9,917 nucleotides of DNA from an uncultured Eubacteriales bacterium (GTDB lineage Bacteria; Bacillota_A; Clostridia; Christensenellales; Aristaeellaceae). A program made the position numbers and the translations under genes. Position 1 is the stretch's first letter, and every line of letters starts with the position of its first letter. Shown piece by piece: positions 1 through 7,079 of this stretch. The stretch lies in assembly GCA_900553645.1 (NCBI GenBank), contig USEE01000030.1, positions 1 to 9,917 on the forward strand, in the 5' to 3' direction. The notes beneath the pieces were generated by a model that ran no database searches, was not told the DNA's origin, and saw only the letters and a program-made list of their open reading frames with translations.

Positions 1-130
1 GCATCGAGATGGGCACACTTGATGCCTGTCCAATTATACCATAATTATGTGGCATATTCTACCGCGGCGCGGCAATTTGACGTGATTTCTGCGACATTTT
101 GCGGGCGCGGATGTGAACAAACCCGCATGT

Positions 131-1504
131 CTATTTGCATACGAGCGCATGTAGGGTGCCCCGCGCAAACGACGGCGCTTCAGGGTAAAGATGGTCGAAC
201 ACGATCTCGCGCACATATTGCGATATATCGTGCACTTCCTGCCCGTTCACCGATATGTCCTCCAGCTCAAGACGCTGTACCTCGCCAGAAAGTCCCGGGT
301 CGAATATCTCCTTGCCGTTATGGCGGCAGGACTTAGGCCCGACGCACACCAGATACGCCTGCGGCCAGCGCTGTTTATCGACCGTGAGCCGTATATCCTT
401 GAAATGCAATTGCTTAATCTTTGCATTCAGTTCAAACCCGGCGAACGCACCCGTAACCGCGTCGGAGTTCATATAGTCAGGCAGACGGTCAATCGGCTCC
501 TGCAAATCTATCGCAATGTCCTCAAAGTAAATGTTGTCCGCACTGCCCACGTCGCCCCATTCGGCCTCGCCGCCGATGGGGTAGGCGGGGGTCTGATAGT
601 ACAGCTTAAACGTGCGAATGCCGCGCACATTCTTAAACATCGCGTTGTTAAGCGCGCAATCCACGATCGAGCCATCGGCGTATCTGTACATGCCCGGCTC
701 GATGCGTATCGCCTTGTATCGGCTGTCGGCGGCCAGCTCCAAATCCTCGCACCACACATTGCGCGTCGGCCCGAAGTTGACCGACGAATCCTGCCAATCG
801 TACATATTCAGCGCAACCAGATCGTCGCCCACCTGACCGCGCACGCCGCGTATCAGCATGTTGGTTATGCCGCCGTTCGTGTGCAGTCCGTCGGCATAGC
901 AGTCCTTAAACGTGATGTCCTCGAACACGATGTTCTCGCTGTCACCGCATTGCACGGCAAACGCGCCGCAGTGGGCAAACGCCGCGTGCTCAACAGTAAG
1001 TCCACGCACGTTGTTGAACAGCATCAGCGTGGATACGCCGTAAAAGCTGCGTGCCGCGTCGTACTTGCCCGTGCGGCCATAGCCCGCGCGCGCGGTGCAA
1101 TTGTCCATCCATGTACCGCCGCAGATCGATATGTCTACGTCGCGGTCGCCAGTATCGATAGGGCGGTGCGTGCCGTCGTGCGTGTGCTCGTTGCGCAGCA
1201 TAAGCGTGTCCACGCCGTCCGCGAGCCGTATCGCCGCACCGTCCGCGATTATGCGCCTGTGGCTGGGCACAATTATTGGACGGTCGATCAGGTAAGGCAT
1301 TTCGCGCGCAGGTATGCGAACGATGCGGTTTTCATCAAGCGCAGCCTGAAACGCGTCCGTCCATATTTCACCCGCGCCGTCCGCATCAGCGCGCATCAGA
1401 TGAGCATACCTGTCCAGCGAACATTCGCCTTGAAGTATGTTTATGGCTGCTATGTTCTCCGTGCGTGCGCGCGATACCGTCTCAAAAATCTGGGATGAAT
1501 CCAT
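131..1504 (-). CDS. GH28-like right-handed parallel beta-helix protein (putative intracellular glycoside hydrolase)
   Basis: A 457-residue protein with repeated short strand-turn units such as NIVFEDITFKDC, RGLTVEHAAF, NIYFEDIAIDL and QLHFKDIRLTV, the pattern of a pectin-lyase-fold beta-helix. A segment around residues 204-233 (ADGLHTNGG followed by GQVGDDLVALN) resembles the acidic catalytic region of GH28 polygalacturonases, with D205, D227 and D228 as the candidate acids. The canonical NTD and GHG motifs are not obvious, so the substrate is uncertain; a pectic or other uronate-containing oligosaccharide is the family expectation. There is no signal peptide or membrane segment, so it should act on imported oligosaccharides in the cytoplasm. 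The start is chosen because GAGG (complement of 1512-1515) lies 7 bases upstream of the ATG. It stands alone, divergent from the MATE operon. The fold is well supported; enzyme activity is inferred. Confidence 0.8.
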   Translation of the reverse strand: MDSSQIFETVSRARTENIAAINILQGECSLDRYAHLMRADADGAGEIWTDAFQAALDENRIVRIPAREMPYLIDRPIIVPSHRRIIADGAAIRLADGVDTLMLRNEHTHDGTHRPIDTGDRDVDISICGGTWMDNCTARAGYGRTGKYDAARSFYGVSTLMLFNNVRGLTVEHAAFAHCGAFAVQCGDSENIVFEDITFKDCYADGLHTNGGITNMLIRGVRGQVGDDLVALNMYDWQDSSVNFGPTRNVWCEDLELAADSRYKAIRIEPGMYRYADGSIVDCALNNAMFKNVRGIRTFKLYYQTPAYPIGGEAEWGDVGSADNIYFEDIAIDLQEPIDRLPDYMNSDAVTGAFAGFELNAKIKQLHFKDIRLTVDKQRWPQAYLVCVGPKSCRHNGKEIFDPGLSGEVQRLELEDISVNGQEVHDISQYVREIVFDHLYPEAPSFARGTLHALVCK

Positions 1505-1544
1505 TGTAGAACCTCGCTTTCATAAGGCTTATGTAATTGCGCTA

Positions 1545-1573
1545 ATTGTAAGCCGTATTGCTTCGTTTGTCAA
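1545..1573 (-). promoter_or_regulatory. Promoter of the GH28-like gene
   Basis: Read on the minus strand, TTGACA (1573-1568) and TACAAT (1550-1545) are separated by exactly 17 bases. This is a perfect -35 box and a 5/6 -10 box of the housekeeping sigma type. Transcription would start near 1538, giving a leader of about 34 bases before the ATG at 1504. An inverted repeat CATAAG-G-CTTATG (1521-1533) lies just inside this leader and could be an operator. Confidence 0.75.
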
Positions 1574-1683
1574 CGGCGACAGCTCAGTTAAAACAAATTT
1601 GATTCATGCTTGCACGCTTGCTTTCATTTGGCTGACCACATATAATGATGCGGCGATGCAATCTTAAACGTATAATCCGTTTG

Positions 1684-1746
1684 ACCAAACGAATAAGTCT
1701 GTAAACGTCGGCTTTGAGTTAAATTCAGAGCCGTCGCTTATTTGGT
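1684..1746. other. Nested inverted repeat / potential structured RNA or regulatory hairpin
   Basis: Inner stem: CGGCTTTGA (1709-1717) pairs with TCAGAGCCG (1725-1733) over 9 bp, including one G-U, with the 7-base loop GTTAAAT. Outer arms also pair: ACCAAA (1684-1689) with TTTGGT (1741-1746) and TAAG (1694-1697) with CTTA (1737-1740). No uridine run follows directly, so it does not look like a plain terminator. It lies upstream of the main MATE promoter, so it is not part of that transcript; it could belong to a small RNA or be a protein-binding site. I do not recognise a known riboswitch class. Confidence 0.45.
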
Positions 1747-1789
1747 GCGCGACAATAATCTGTAAAGCAATTTTTCGGCATTATTCTAC

Positions 1790-1818
1790 TTGACATAAGG
1801 CCGATACGCGCATATCAT
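1790..1818 (+). promoter_or_regulatory. Promoter of the MATE / nucleoside operon
   Basis: TTGACA (1790-1795) and TATCAT (1813-1818) are separated by 17 bases, a perfect -35 and a 5/6 -10 box. Transcription would start near 1825, leaving a leader of about 63 bases before the MATE start codon at 1888. It should drive all four co-directional genes to the terminator at 5882. Confidence 0.75.
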
Positions 1819-1887
1819 CATACATAGGCGAGTCTGCGTTTGTCACACAACGGCCAGCCGCCGCAATATTTTATTTTGAGGTGTACT

Positions 1888-3243
1888 ATGGCACATGTAA
1901 AGAACATGACGCACGGCAGGCCGTGGAAGCTGATACTCACGTTCGCACTGCCGCTCATGGCGGGTAACGTGTTTCAGCAGCTGTATACGCTGGTCGATAC
2001 GGCGGTTGTGGGGCGCTTTGTTGGCGTCGAGGCGCTCGCGTCGCTAGGTGCGGCGGACTGGCTCAACTGGCTGGTGCTGGGCATACCTACCGGCTTTGCG
2101 CAGGGCTTTTCGATATTGATGAGCCAGAAATTCGGCGCGACCGATCATGACGGACTTAAAAAGAGCGTCGCCATGTCCATCGAACTGTCGGCGCTGGTGG
2201 CCGTGCTCACGCTGGCAATCAGCCAAATCTTCCTGCTGCCCACGCTCAACATGCTCAATACGCCGGACAACGTACTGCCTGGTGCGCTGCTGTACCTGCG
2301 CATATATTTTTCAGGCATACCCATATCGATGGCGTATAACCTCTTGTCCAGTATGCTGCGTGCGCTGGGCGACAGCCGTACTCCGCTGCGCGCGATGATT
2401 ACGGCGGCGCTTACCAATGTGGCGCTTGACCTGCTGTTCACCGTGGCGCTGGGCTGGGGCATAGCGGGCGTGGCCATCGCTACATTGATTGCGCAGGTGG
2501 TATCGATGGTATACTGCCTTATTGTGTCGCTCAGGCTTTCCGAGGTCAGGCTGGAGCGCCGCCACTTTGCACCCGACCGCGAGATAATCGCGCACCTGTC
2601 CAGGCTGGGCGCGCCGGTTGCGCTGCAAAACACCATCATATCGGTAGGCGGCCTGTGCGTGCAATACGTCGTGAACGGCTTCGGCTTCATATTCATCGCG
2701 GGCTTTACCGCAACAAATAAGCTCTATGGCTTACTGGAGATGGCGGCGGTATCGTTCGGCTATGCGATAAGTACCTACACCGGCCAGAACCTGGGCGCGC
2801 AGCGTTACGACCGCATAAAAAAGGGCGTGCGCTCGTCCACGGTAATGGCGCTGGCGACGGCGGTTACAATAGGCGCGGTCATGATACTTTGCGGCAGAAG
2901 CGTACTTATGATGTTCATATCCGGCGAGCCGGACGAGGTGGCAAAGGTGCTTTCGATTGCATATCGCTATCTCGTCGTAATGTCATCGTGCCTGCCTATA
3001 CTCTACATACTATACGTATACCGCAGTGCACAGCAGGGCATGGGCGATACAGTCGTGCCCATGTTGTCGGGCGCGGCCGAACTGGTCATGCGCATAGGCG
3101 CGGCGCTGCTTCTGCCCTGTATCATGGGGCAGGACGGCATATATCTGGCCGAAGTGGCCGCATGGACGGGCGCGGCTGTGCTGCTGGTGATCACATATAT
3201 TAAGAAGGAACGTGCGTTTCCAAAAGAAACGCGCATGGAGTAA
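1888..3243 (+). CDS. MATE family multidrug/toxin efflux transporter
   Basis: A 451-residue inner-membrane protein of the usual length for the multidrug and toxic compound extrusion family, with about 12 hydrophobic segments in two related halves. The N-terminal signature GRPWKLILTFALPLMAGNV followed by QQLYTLVDTAVVGRFVG is the hallmark of this family in Clostridia. The second half opens near SRLGAPVALQNTIISVGG and contains YAISTYTGQNLGAQRYDR, a typical second-domain motif. These proteins export organic cations or metabolites against a Na+ or H+ gradient; the substrate cannot be read from sequence. The ATG at 1888 is chosen because GAGG (1878-1881) lies just upstream; a TTG at 1840 in the same frame has no such site. 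It is the first gene of the operon, and its stop lies 7 bases before the next start, so export may be linked to the nucleoside metabolism encoded downstream. Confidence 0.92.
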   Translation: MAHVKNMTHGRPWKLILTFALPLMAGNVFQQLYTLVDTAVVGRFVGVEALASLGAADWLNWLVLGIPTGFAQGFSILMSQKFGATDHDGLKKSVAMSIELSALVAVLTLAISQIFLLPTLNMLNTPDNVLPGALLYLRIYFSGIPISMAYNLLSSMLRALGDSRTPLRAMITAALTNVALDLLFTVALGWGIAGVAIATLIAQVVSMVYCLIVSLRLSEVRLERRHFAPDREIIAHLSRLGAPVALQNTIISVGGLCVQYVVNGFGFIFIAGFTATNKLYGLLEMAAVSFGYAISTYTGQNLGAQRYDRIKKGVRSSTVMALATAVTIGAVMILCGRSVLMMFISGEPDEVAKVLSIAYRYLVVMSSCLPILYILYVYRSAQQGMGDTVVPMLSGAAELVMRIGAALLLPCIMGQDGIYLAEVAAWTGAAVLLVITYIKKERAFPKETRME

Positions 3244-3250
3244 TAAATTT

Positions 3251-3991
3251 ATGAACCCGATAATAGGCGTAATGTCCGCGCACGATGTAAAAAATCACAA
3301 TTATGTTACCCGCGAAAACTATCTCACATTCCTGAGCGACGCGGGCGGCACTCCGATACTCCTGCCGTTGGGCAGCGACGTGTCTTCGATTGACAGCTTG
3401 CTTGACATATGCGACGGCGTACTGCTTACCGGCGGCGCGGATGTTGAACCGGCGCGTTATGGCGAGGCAACTCTGCCGTGCTGCGGCGGGATAGCCCATG
3501 AGCGCGACGCGTTCGAGATTCCGTTCATCCGCCGCGCCGCCGAGCGCGACATTCCCATGTTCGGTATATGCCGCGGCATACAGGTACTAAACGTCGCACT
3601 GGGCGGCACGCTGTATCAGGACGTGGGTACACAGATCGTTCCCACCGCCAGCGCGCATCAGCAGCCCGAACCCTATGGCGAGCCTACTCACAGCCTGACT
3701 CTGGTCAAGGACTCGCCGCTGAGCCGCCTGTGGAAGAGCGACAGCATGATGGTCAACAGTATGCACCATCAGGCGATCAAGCGCCCCGCCGACTGCCTGA
3801 AGCCCATGGCATACGCGCCCGAGGGCTTTGTCGAGGCGGTCGATATGCCCGGCAAGTCGTTCGTGCGCGCGGTGCAGTGGCACCCGGAATACATGGCCGA
3901 AAGCAGCATTCCGGAATCCGTGCGCGGCCCTCAGCACGCAATGGCGCGCGAGTTCATCGAAGCGGCCGCGGCGGCACGCAGTCGCAAATAA
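3251..3991 (+). CDS. Class I glutamine amidotransferase-like gamma-glutamyl hydrolase (peptidase C26, PuuD-like)
   Basis: A 246-residue cytosolic protein close to the length of gamma-glutamyl-GABA hydrolase PuuD (about 254). Visible motifs in order are GVLLTGGADVEPARYGE, the nucleophile elbow FGICRGIQVLNVALGG with C107, MHHQAIK, and the catalytic pair AVQWHPEYM with H211 and E213. The Cys-His-Glu triad is therefore complete. Family members hydrolyse gamma-glutamyl amide bonds, as in gamma-glutamyl-GABA or folate polyglutamates. No partner putrescine-pathway genes are seen, so a polyamine role is not supported; a gamma-glutamyl conjugate connected to the neighbouring nucleoside genes is an alternative. 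The ATG at 3251 is preceded by GGAG (3237-3240), which overlaps the end of the MATE gene, suggesting translational coupling. Family assignment is firm; the substrate is unknown. Confidence 0.88.
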   Translation: MNPIIGVMSAHDVKNHNYVTRENYLTFLSDAGGTPILLPLGSDVSSIDSLLDICDGVLLTGGADVEPARYGEATLPCCGGIAHERDAFEIPFIRRAAERDIPMFGICRGIQVLNVALGGTLYQDVGTQIVPTASAHQQPEPYGEPTHSLTLVKDSPLSRLWKSDSMMVNSMHHQAIKRPADCLKPMAYAPEGFVEAVDMPGKSFVRAVQWHPEYMAESSIPESVRGPQHAMAREFIEAAAAARSRK

Positions 3992-4004
3992 TCGGAGGCA
4001 GATT

Positions 4005-4907
4005 ATGGCAGATACAGTTGTAATAGGTTCGGCAAACATGGACACTGTTTATTCCGTAGCACACATACCTGCGCCGGGCGAAACGATAATATCCGGCGGC
4101 GTTATGCTGAACGCGGGCGGCAAGGGCGCGAATCAGGCGGTCGCGGCGGGCAAGCTGGGCGGCGATACCGCGTTCGTGGGCGCTGTCGGCGCAGACGCGG
4201 CGGGCGATGCACTCCGGAAGTCGCTGACCGGCGCAAACGTCAATCTTGACTTACTCAGCACATCGCATGAACCTACGGGCAGCGCGTTCATCTGCGTGGC
4301 TGACTCGGGCGAAAACAGCATAGTCGTATATCCGGGCGCGAACGCGTGCGTAAGCGCGGCCATGATAGACGCGGCCGAACTGCTGATTGCTGCCGCCAAA
4401 GTGTGCGTGATGCAGCTGGAGGTTCCGCATGAAACCGTATGGCACGCGGTCGAGGTATGCAAAAGGCACAATGTGAAGGTGCTGTTGAATCCGTCGCCCG
4501 CAGCCGACATACCCGACGAGGTGCTGGCCGCGACCGACATACTCGTGCCCAACGAGCATGAAGCCGAAGCTCTGATGGGCTGCACGCCCGACGGCGACGC
4601 GCTAAAGGCATATTGCGCGCGCAAGGGCATAGGCCGCATAGTCATGACAATGGGCAGTCACGGCGTGTGGAACGCAACGCGCGACGAAGCGATATTCTAC
4701 CCGTGCAAAAAGGCTGTCGCGGTCGATACCACCGGCGCGGGCGACTGCTTCTTGGGTGCGCTGGCGGCGCATCTGGCGAACGGCCACGATATTGACGCGG
4801 CGATACGCTTTGCAATGGCGGCCTCGGCGATAACCGTTACCCGCGCAGGCGCGCAGAAGGCCATGCCCACTTTGGACGAAGTAAACGCAGCAATGGCGAA
4901 AGCCTGA
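4005..4907 (+). CDS. rbsK: Ribokinase (PfkB family)
   Basis: A 300-residue cytosolic sugar kinase that phosphorylates D-ribose with ATP to ribose 5-phosphate. It begins VVIGSANMDTVYSV, has the first PfkB signature GGKGANQAVAAGKLGG (from G38), NPSPAADIPDE, LVPNEHEAEALMG, and the second signature DTTGAGDCFLGAL (241-253) with the anion hole and the catalytic base D247. The layout follows Escherichia coli RbsK closely, including the late AVTRAGAQ-type segment (ITVTRAGAQKAMP). Start at 4005 is fixed by GGAGG at 3994-3998 with a 6-base spacer; the open frame upstream of it only overlaps the previous gene. It lies 13 bases after the amidohydrolase and 20 before a nucleoside hydrolase, which would supply its ribose. 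Ribokinase is the best call; another pentose or nucleoside kinase of the same family is a minor alternative. Confidence 0.9.
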   Translation: MADTVVIGSANMDTVYSVAHIPAPGETIISGGVMLNAGGKGANQAVAAGKLGGDTAFVGAVGADAAGDALRKSLTGANVNLDLLSTSHEPTGSAFICVADSGENSIVVYPGANACVSAAMIDAAELLIAAAKVCVMQLEVPHETVWHAVEVCKRHNVKVLLNPSPAADIPDEVLAATDILVPNEHEAEALMGCTPDGDALKAYCARKGIGRIVMTMGSHGVWNATRDEAIFYPCKKAVAVDTTGAGDCFLGALAAHLANGHDIDAAIRFAMAASAITVTRAGAQKAMPTLDEVNAAMAKA

Positions 4908-4927
4908 ATATACGGAGGATGATGTTC

Positions 4928-5866
4928 ATGCAATGGCAGCCACTGAGCAATATCGAAATACTGAAGCGCCTTGAAATCCCCGCCGCAGACAGCGGAAAAG
5001 TGCTGGACATGGTGCTCGACACCGACACGTATAACGAGGTGGACGACCAGTTCGCGCTGTGCTATGCGCTGTGTTCGCCCGAACGCCTTAATGTGCAGGC
5101 GGTCTATGCCGCGCCGTTTTTCAACGACCGCTCCAACGGCCCCGAACAGGGCATGGAACGCAGCTATGACGAAATCGTGCGTCTGCTGGGCAAGATGGGC
5201 CATCCGACCGAAAATTTCGTATTCAAAGGCTCGCGCGATTATCTGAAGGACATGGACACCCCGCAGGACAGCCCGGCGGCGCGCGATCTGGTTGCGCGCG
5301 GCATGGCGCGCCCGGACGACGATCCGCTGTATGTAGTCGCAATCGGCGCGATAACCAACGTCGCCAGCGCGCTGATAATGGAACCCCGCCTTGCGCGCAA
5401 GATAATCGTGGTATGGCTGGGTGGCAATTCGCTCACGTATCCGCATACGCGCGAGTTTAACCTTATGCAGGACGTGCCCGCGGCGCGCACGGTGCTGGAC
5501 AGCGGCGTGCCGTTCATACTCGTGCCGTGCATGGGCGTTGCGTCGCACCTGCTGACCAGCGTGCCCGAACTTCAGGCGTGCATCGGCGGCAAGAACGAAC
5601 TGTGCGATACGCTGATCGACATACTGATGGGCTATAATGACGATCACTTCGCGTGGGGCAAGGAGATCTGGGACATATCGACCATAGCGATGCTGATAAA
5701 TCCCGACTGGGAGCCGACTACGATAGAGCCCAGTCCGCTGCTGTCGGACGACTGCCATTGGAGCCGCGACGCGCGCCGCCATCCGATTAAGGTTGCGTAC
5801 TTCGCATACCGCAACCCGATATTCCGCGATATGTTCAAGAAGCTGGCAGCATTTAAGAAGGCCTAA
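4928..5866 (+). CDS. Nucleoside hydrolase (IUNH family), operon copy
   Basis: A 312-residue protein that should cleave the N-glycosidic bond of ribonucleosides to a free base and ribose. The calcium-binding N-terminal motif is LDTDTYNEVDDQFAL (D31, D33, D39, D40), two residues longer than the usual DTDPGxDD. Family motifs GAITNVASAL, EFNLMQD (N178, D182) and IWDISTIAM (W248, D249) follow. Trp-Asp replaces the His-Asp of inosine-uridine hydrolases, as in the purine-preferring Trypanosoma vivax enzyme, so a purine-type substrate is inferred. The start at 4928 is favoured: GGAGG ends at 4918, directly against the ATG at 4919 and 3 bases from the one at 4922, but 9 bases from 4928. It is the last gene of the operon, next to ribokinase, with a terminator 15 bases after the stop. 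Confidence 0.88.
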   Translation: MQWQPLSNIEILKRLEIPAADSGKVLDMVLDTDTYNEVDDQFALCYALCSPERLNVQAVYAAPFFNDRSNGPEQGMERSYDEIVRLLGKMGHPTENFVFKGSRDYLKDMDTPQDSPAARDLVARGMARPDDDPLYVVAIGAITNVASALIMEPRLARKIIVVWLGGNSLTYPHTREFNLMQDVPAARTVLDSGVPFILVPCMGVASHLLTSVPELQACIGGKNELCDTLIDILMGYNDDHFAWGKEIWDISTIAMLINPDWEPTTIEPSPLLSDDCHWSRDARRHPIKVAYFAYRNPIFRDMFKKLAAFKKA

Positions 5867-5881
5867 AACTGATCAAAATAA

Positions 5882-5913
5882 ACAAGCCCGGCATGGCAAA
5901 ATGTCGGGCTTGT
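5882..5913. terminator. Bidirectional intrinsic terminator between convergent nucleoside hydrolase genes
   Basis: ACAAGCCCGGCAT (5882-5894) pairs with ATGTCGGGCTTGT (5901-5913) over 13 bp with one G-U, with the 6-base loop GGCAAA. The plus-strand exit is followed by ATTTGTTTA. The minus-strand exit is followed by TTATTTTG, so it can end both the four-gene operon (stop at 5866) and the converging gene (stop at 6074). Confidence 0.88.
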
Positions 5914-5935
5914 ATTTGTTTAGCTGGATTCAATT

Positions 5936-6016
5936 GTGTTCAGGCAAATAACGTGGCGAAATCCTGAACGTCGTAAGAGCATTGCCGAGGTTCTTTACGG
6001 AATGCTGTGTGAGTGA
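5936..6016 (+). other. Possible 26-codon ORF or gene relic in the convergent gap
   Basis: Between the terminator and the end of the converging gene, a GTG-initiated frame reads FRQITWRNPERRK then SIAEVLYGMLCE before TGA. The peptide looks protein-like, and the frame continues for about 10 protein-like residues after the stop. There is no ribosome binding site, and a stop (TAG, 5921) precedes it. It may be the decayed tail of a lost gene or chance. Confidence 0.12.
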
Positions 6017-6073
6017 ACCGAAGTCTACTCATGGAGAATCGATAATGCAATCAAACTTAGAAATACCCACAAA

Positions 6074-6985
6074 TCACCTCTTTGCATCGAACGCAGTAAT
6101 ATCTGCCTCCAAAGCGCGCGCCACAACCTCGGGCGCGGCGGCCAGCTTTATAAACTGATGTCTGCCATGTTCATCCGCGTGCCAGCGGGTAACGCCCTTC
6201 TCATCAATATCGATGCGTCCCGCCCCGGACAATTCGTATAGATCGGGCCGCGAGCAAAGTGCCTGCTGCACCGTGCACAAATCCCAGCTCATGCGTCCCT
6301 TGCCCGCACTGTGCAGCCTGTACGCCGTGCGCACGGGATTTTCGGGATTAAGTTCGTTAGGCTCCTTCAAAGTAACTACCGGGAAGCCTACCTCAAACCC
6401 GCAATAGACCATTTCAGTCGGCCACTCGGCCGCGACGATACGGGCAGAGGGCATATCCATCAGCACGTTCCACTCGGCACGGTCGCAATCGGGAGTAAAT
6501 TCGCCCGCCATCAGCGTGAGCCGACGCACCTTGCGCGCGATTAGCTCCCGCCCGGTAAGCGGCGATATGCCGTCGGCGGGGGAGGTAAGCAGCTTTGCGA
6601 TGTTACGCAGCGGCCCTATCGCAATCATATCGACCGAACCGTCCTCCTGCCCGGCCAGCAGCTCGCGCGTAAGCGGCAGACAGTCGGGCGCGCGGCGCTC
6701 TTCCTCGCTCAAAGTCATAGCCAGCGCGCGGTTGTACTTGGTCGCCTCCTCATCGTCCAGCAGATCGCGATCGGCCAGCGTGCCTACGGCGGCTTCCTCA
6801 CAGCCATACCATTTAAGTATCGCGCGAATAGCACCCACGCCCCACGGGCAGGAGGTGCAATGAGTCACGCCCAGCAGCCGCGCGCCGCTTTTGCGCGTAT
6901 ATATAGTCGTAAGTGCCAGCGCCGCCGCGTCGTCGCAGTCCGGCCCGATGTCGGTATCGAGTATAACGTTTTTTATATCAGCCAT
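6074..6985 (-). CDS. Nucleoside hydrolase (IUNH family), second copy
   Basis: A 303-residue cytosolic ribonucleoside hydrolase. The N-terminal motif is LDTDIGPDCDDAAALAL (D10, D12, D18, D19), also two residues longer than the classic motif but different in sequence from the operon copy. IAIGPLRNIAKLL and EWNVLMDMPSA give the family's central and Asn/Asp motifs, and SWDLCTVQQAL contains W234-D235 in place of the usual His-Asp. As in its neighbour, this points to the purine-preferring type. Start at 6985 is set by AAGGAG (complement of 6993-6998) 7 bases upstream of the ATG. It is a single gene divergent from the copper operon and convergent with the salvage operon. The two hydrolases differ across most of their length, so they are not a recent tandem duplication. 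Family call is firm; substrate inferred. Confidence 0.87.
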   Translation of the reverse strand: MADIKNVILDTDIGPDCDDAAALALTTIYTRKSGARLLGVTHCTSCPWGVGAIRAILKWYGCEEAAVGTLADRDLLDDEEATKYNRALAMTLSEEERRAPDCLPLTRELLAGQEDGSVDMIAIGPLRNIAKLLTSPADGISPLTGRELIARKVRRLTLMAGEFTPDCDRAEWNVLMDMPSARIVAAEWPTEMVYCGFEVGFPVVTLKEPNELNPENPVRTAYRLHSAGKGRMSWDLCTVQQALCSRPDLYELSGAGRIDIDEKGVTRWHADEHGRHQFIKLAAAPEVVARALEADITAFDAKR

Positions 6986-7050
6986 AATGCTTCTCCTTCG
7001 TATGCAAGCTTTGCCCAGTGCGCACAATACGAATGCGCGGATATAAGCCT

Positions 7051-7079
7051 ATTATAACACGCGCGTGCTCGTATGACTA
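7051..7079 (-). promoter_or_regulatory. Probable promoter of the second nucleoside hydrolase
   Basis: On the minus strand a perfect TATAAT (7056-7051) lies 17 bases after TAGTCA (7079-7074), a 4/6 match to TTGACA. Transcription would start near 7044, about 59 bases before the ATG. The spacer contains the perfect palindrome CACGCGCGTG (7058-7067), and the promoter is flanked by two copies of AATGCGCGG (7032-7040 and 7092-7100), so a repressor site here is plausible. Confidence 0.5.

Larger units (their letters stand above)
1505..1887. other. 383-base divergent intergenic region
   Basis: No credible coding sequence is visible here. It holds the minus-strand promoter at 1545-1573 and the plus-strand promoter at 1790-1818. 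Between them is a more AT-rich block with two TATAAT hexamers (1641-1646 and 1671-1676), a perfect inverted repeat CGTTTG-AC-CAAACG (1678-1691), a nested hairpin (1684-1746) and a direct repeat of TCTGTAAA (about 1698 and 1760). The two flanking promoters explain only its outer edges. Confidence 0.7.

Noticed and set aside
1..46. GCATC...GATGC (1-25) and AATTAT-ACC-ATAATT (32-46) inverted repeats at the left edge
   Set aside because: They are short, cut by the window edge and without a partner promoter or gene, so no function can be supported.
100..127. TGCGGG...CCCGCA inverted repeat just after the GH28-like gene as a terminator
   Set aside because: The 6-bp stem has a 16-base loop and no T-run on either strand, so it does not qualify as an intrinsic terminator.
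191..1498. Long plus-strand open frame (435 codons) opposite the GH28-like gene
   Set aside because: The product has no recognisable family pattern and is rich in Arg, Val, Ala and His, as expected of an antisense shadow in GC-rich DNA. The minus-strand frame has clear beta-helix repeats, a ribosome binding site and a promoter.
1709..1733. Intrinsic terminator in the divergent intergenic region
   Set aside because: The 9-bp stem is real, but no uridine run follows directly on either strand; the nearest T5 (1771-1775) is about 38 bases away.
1840..1887. Upstream TTG start giving a 16-residue longer MATE protein
   Set aside because: There is no ribosome binding site before 1840, the extra residues do not resemble a MATE N-terminus, and the ATG at 1888 has GAGG close upstream.
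3828..4004. Upstream extension of the ribokinase frame
   Set aside because: It overlaps the end of the amidohydrolase, gives Arg/Ser-rich junk, and the ATG at 4005 has a well-placed GGAGG and begins the standard ribokinase fold.
4697..5782. Minus-strand open frame of 361 codons across rbsK and the nucleoside hydrolase
   Set aside because: It spans two well-supported genes on the other strand and shows no protein family signal.
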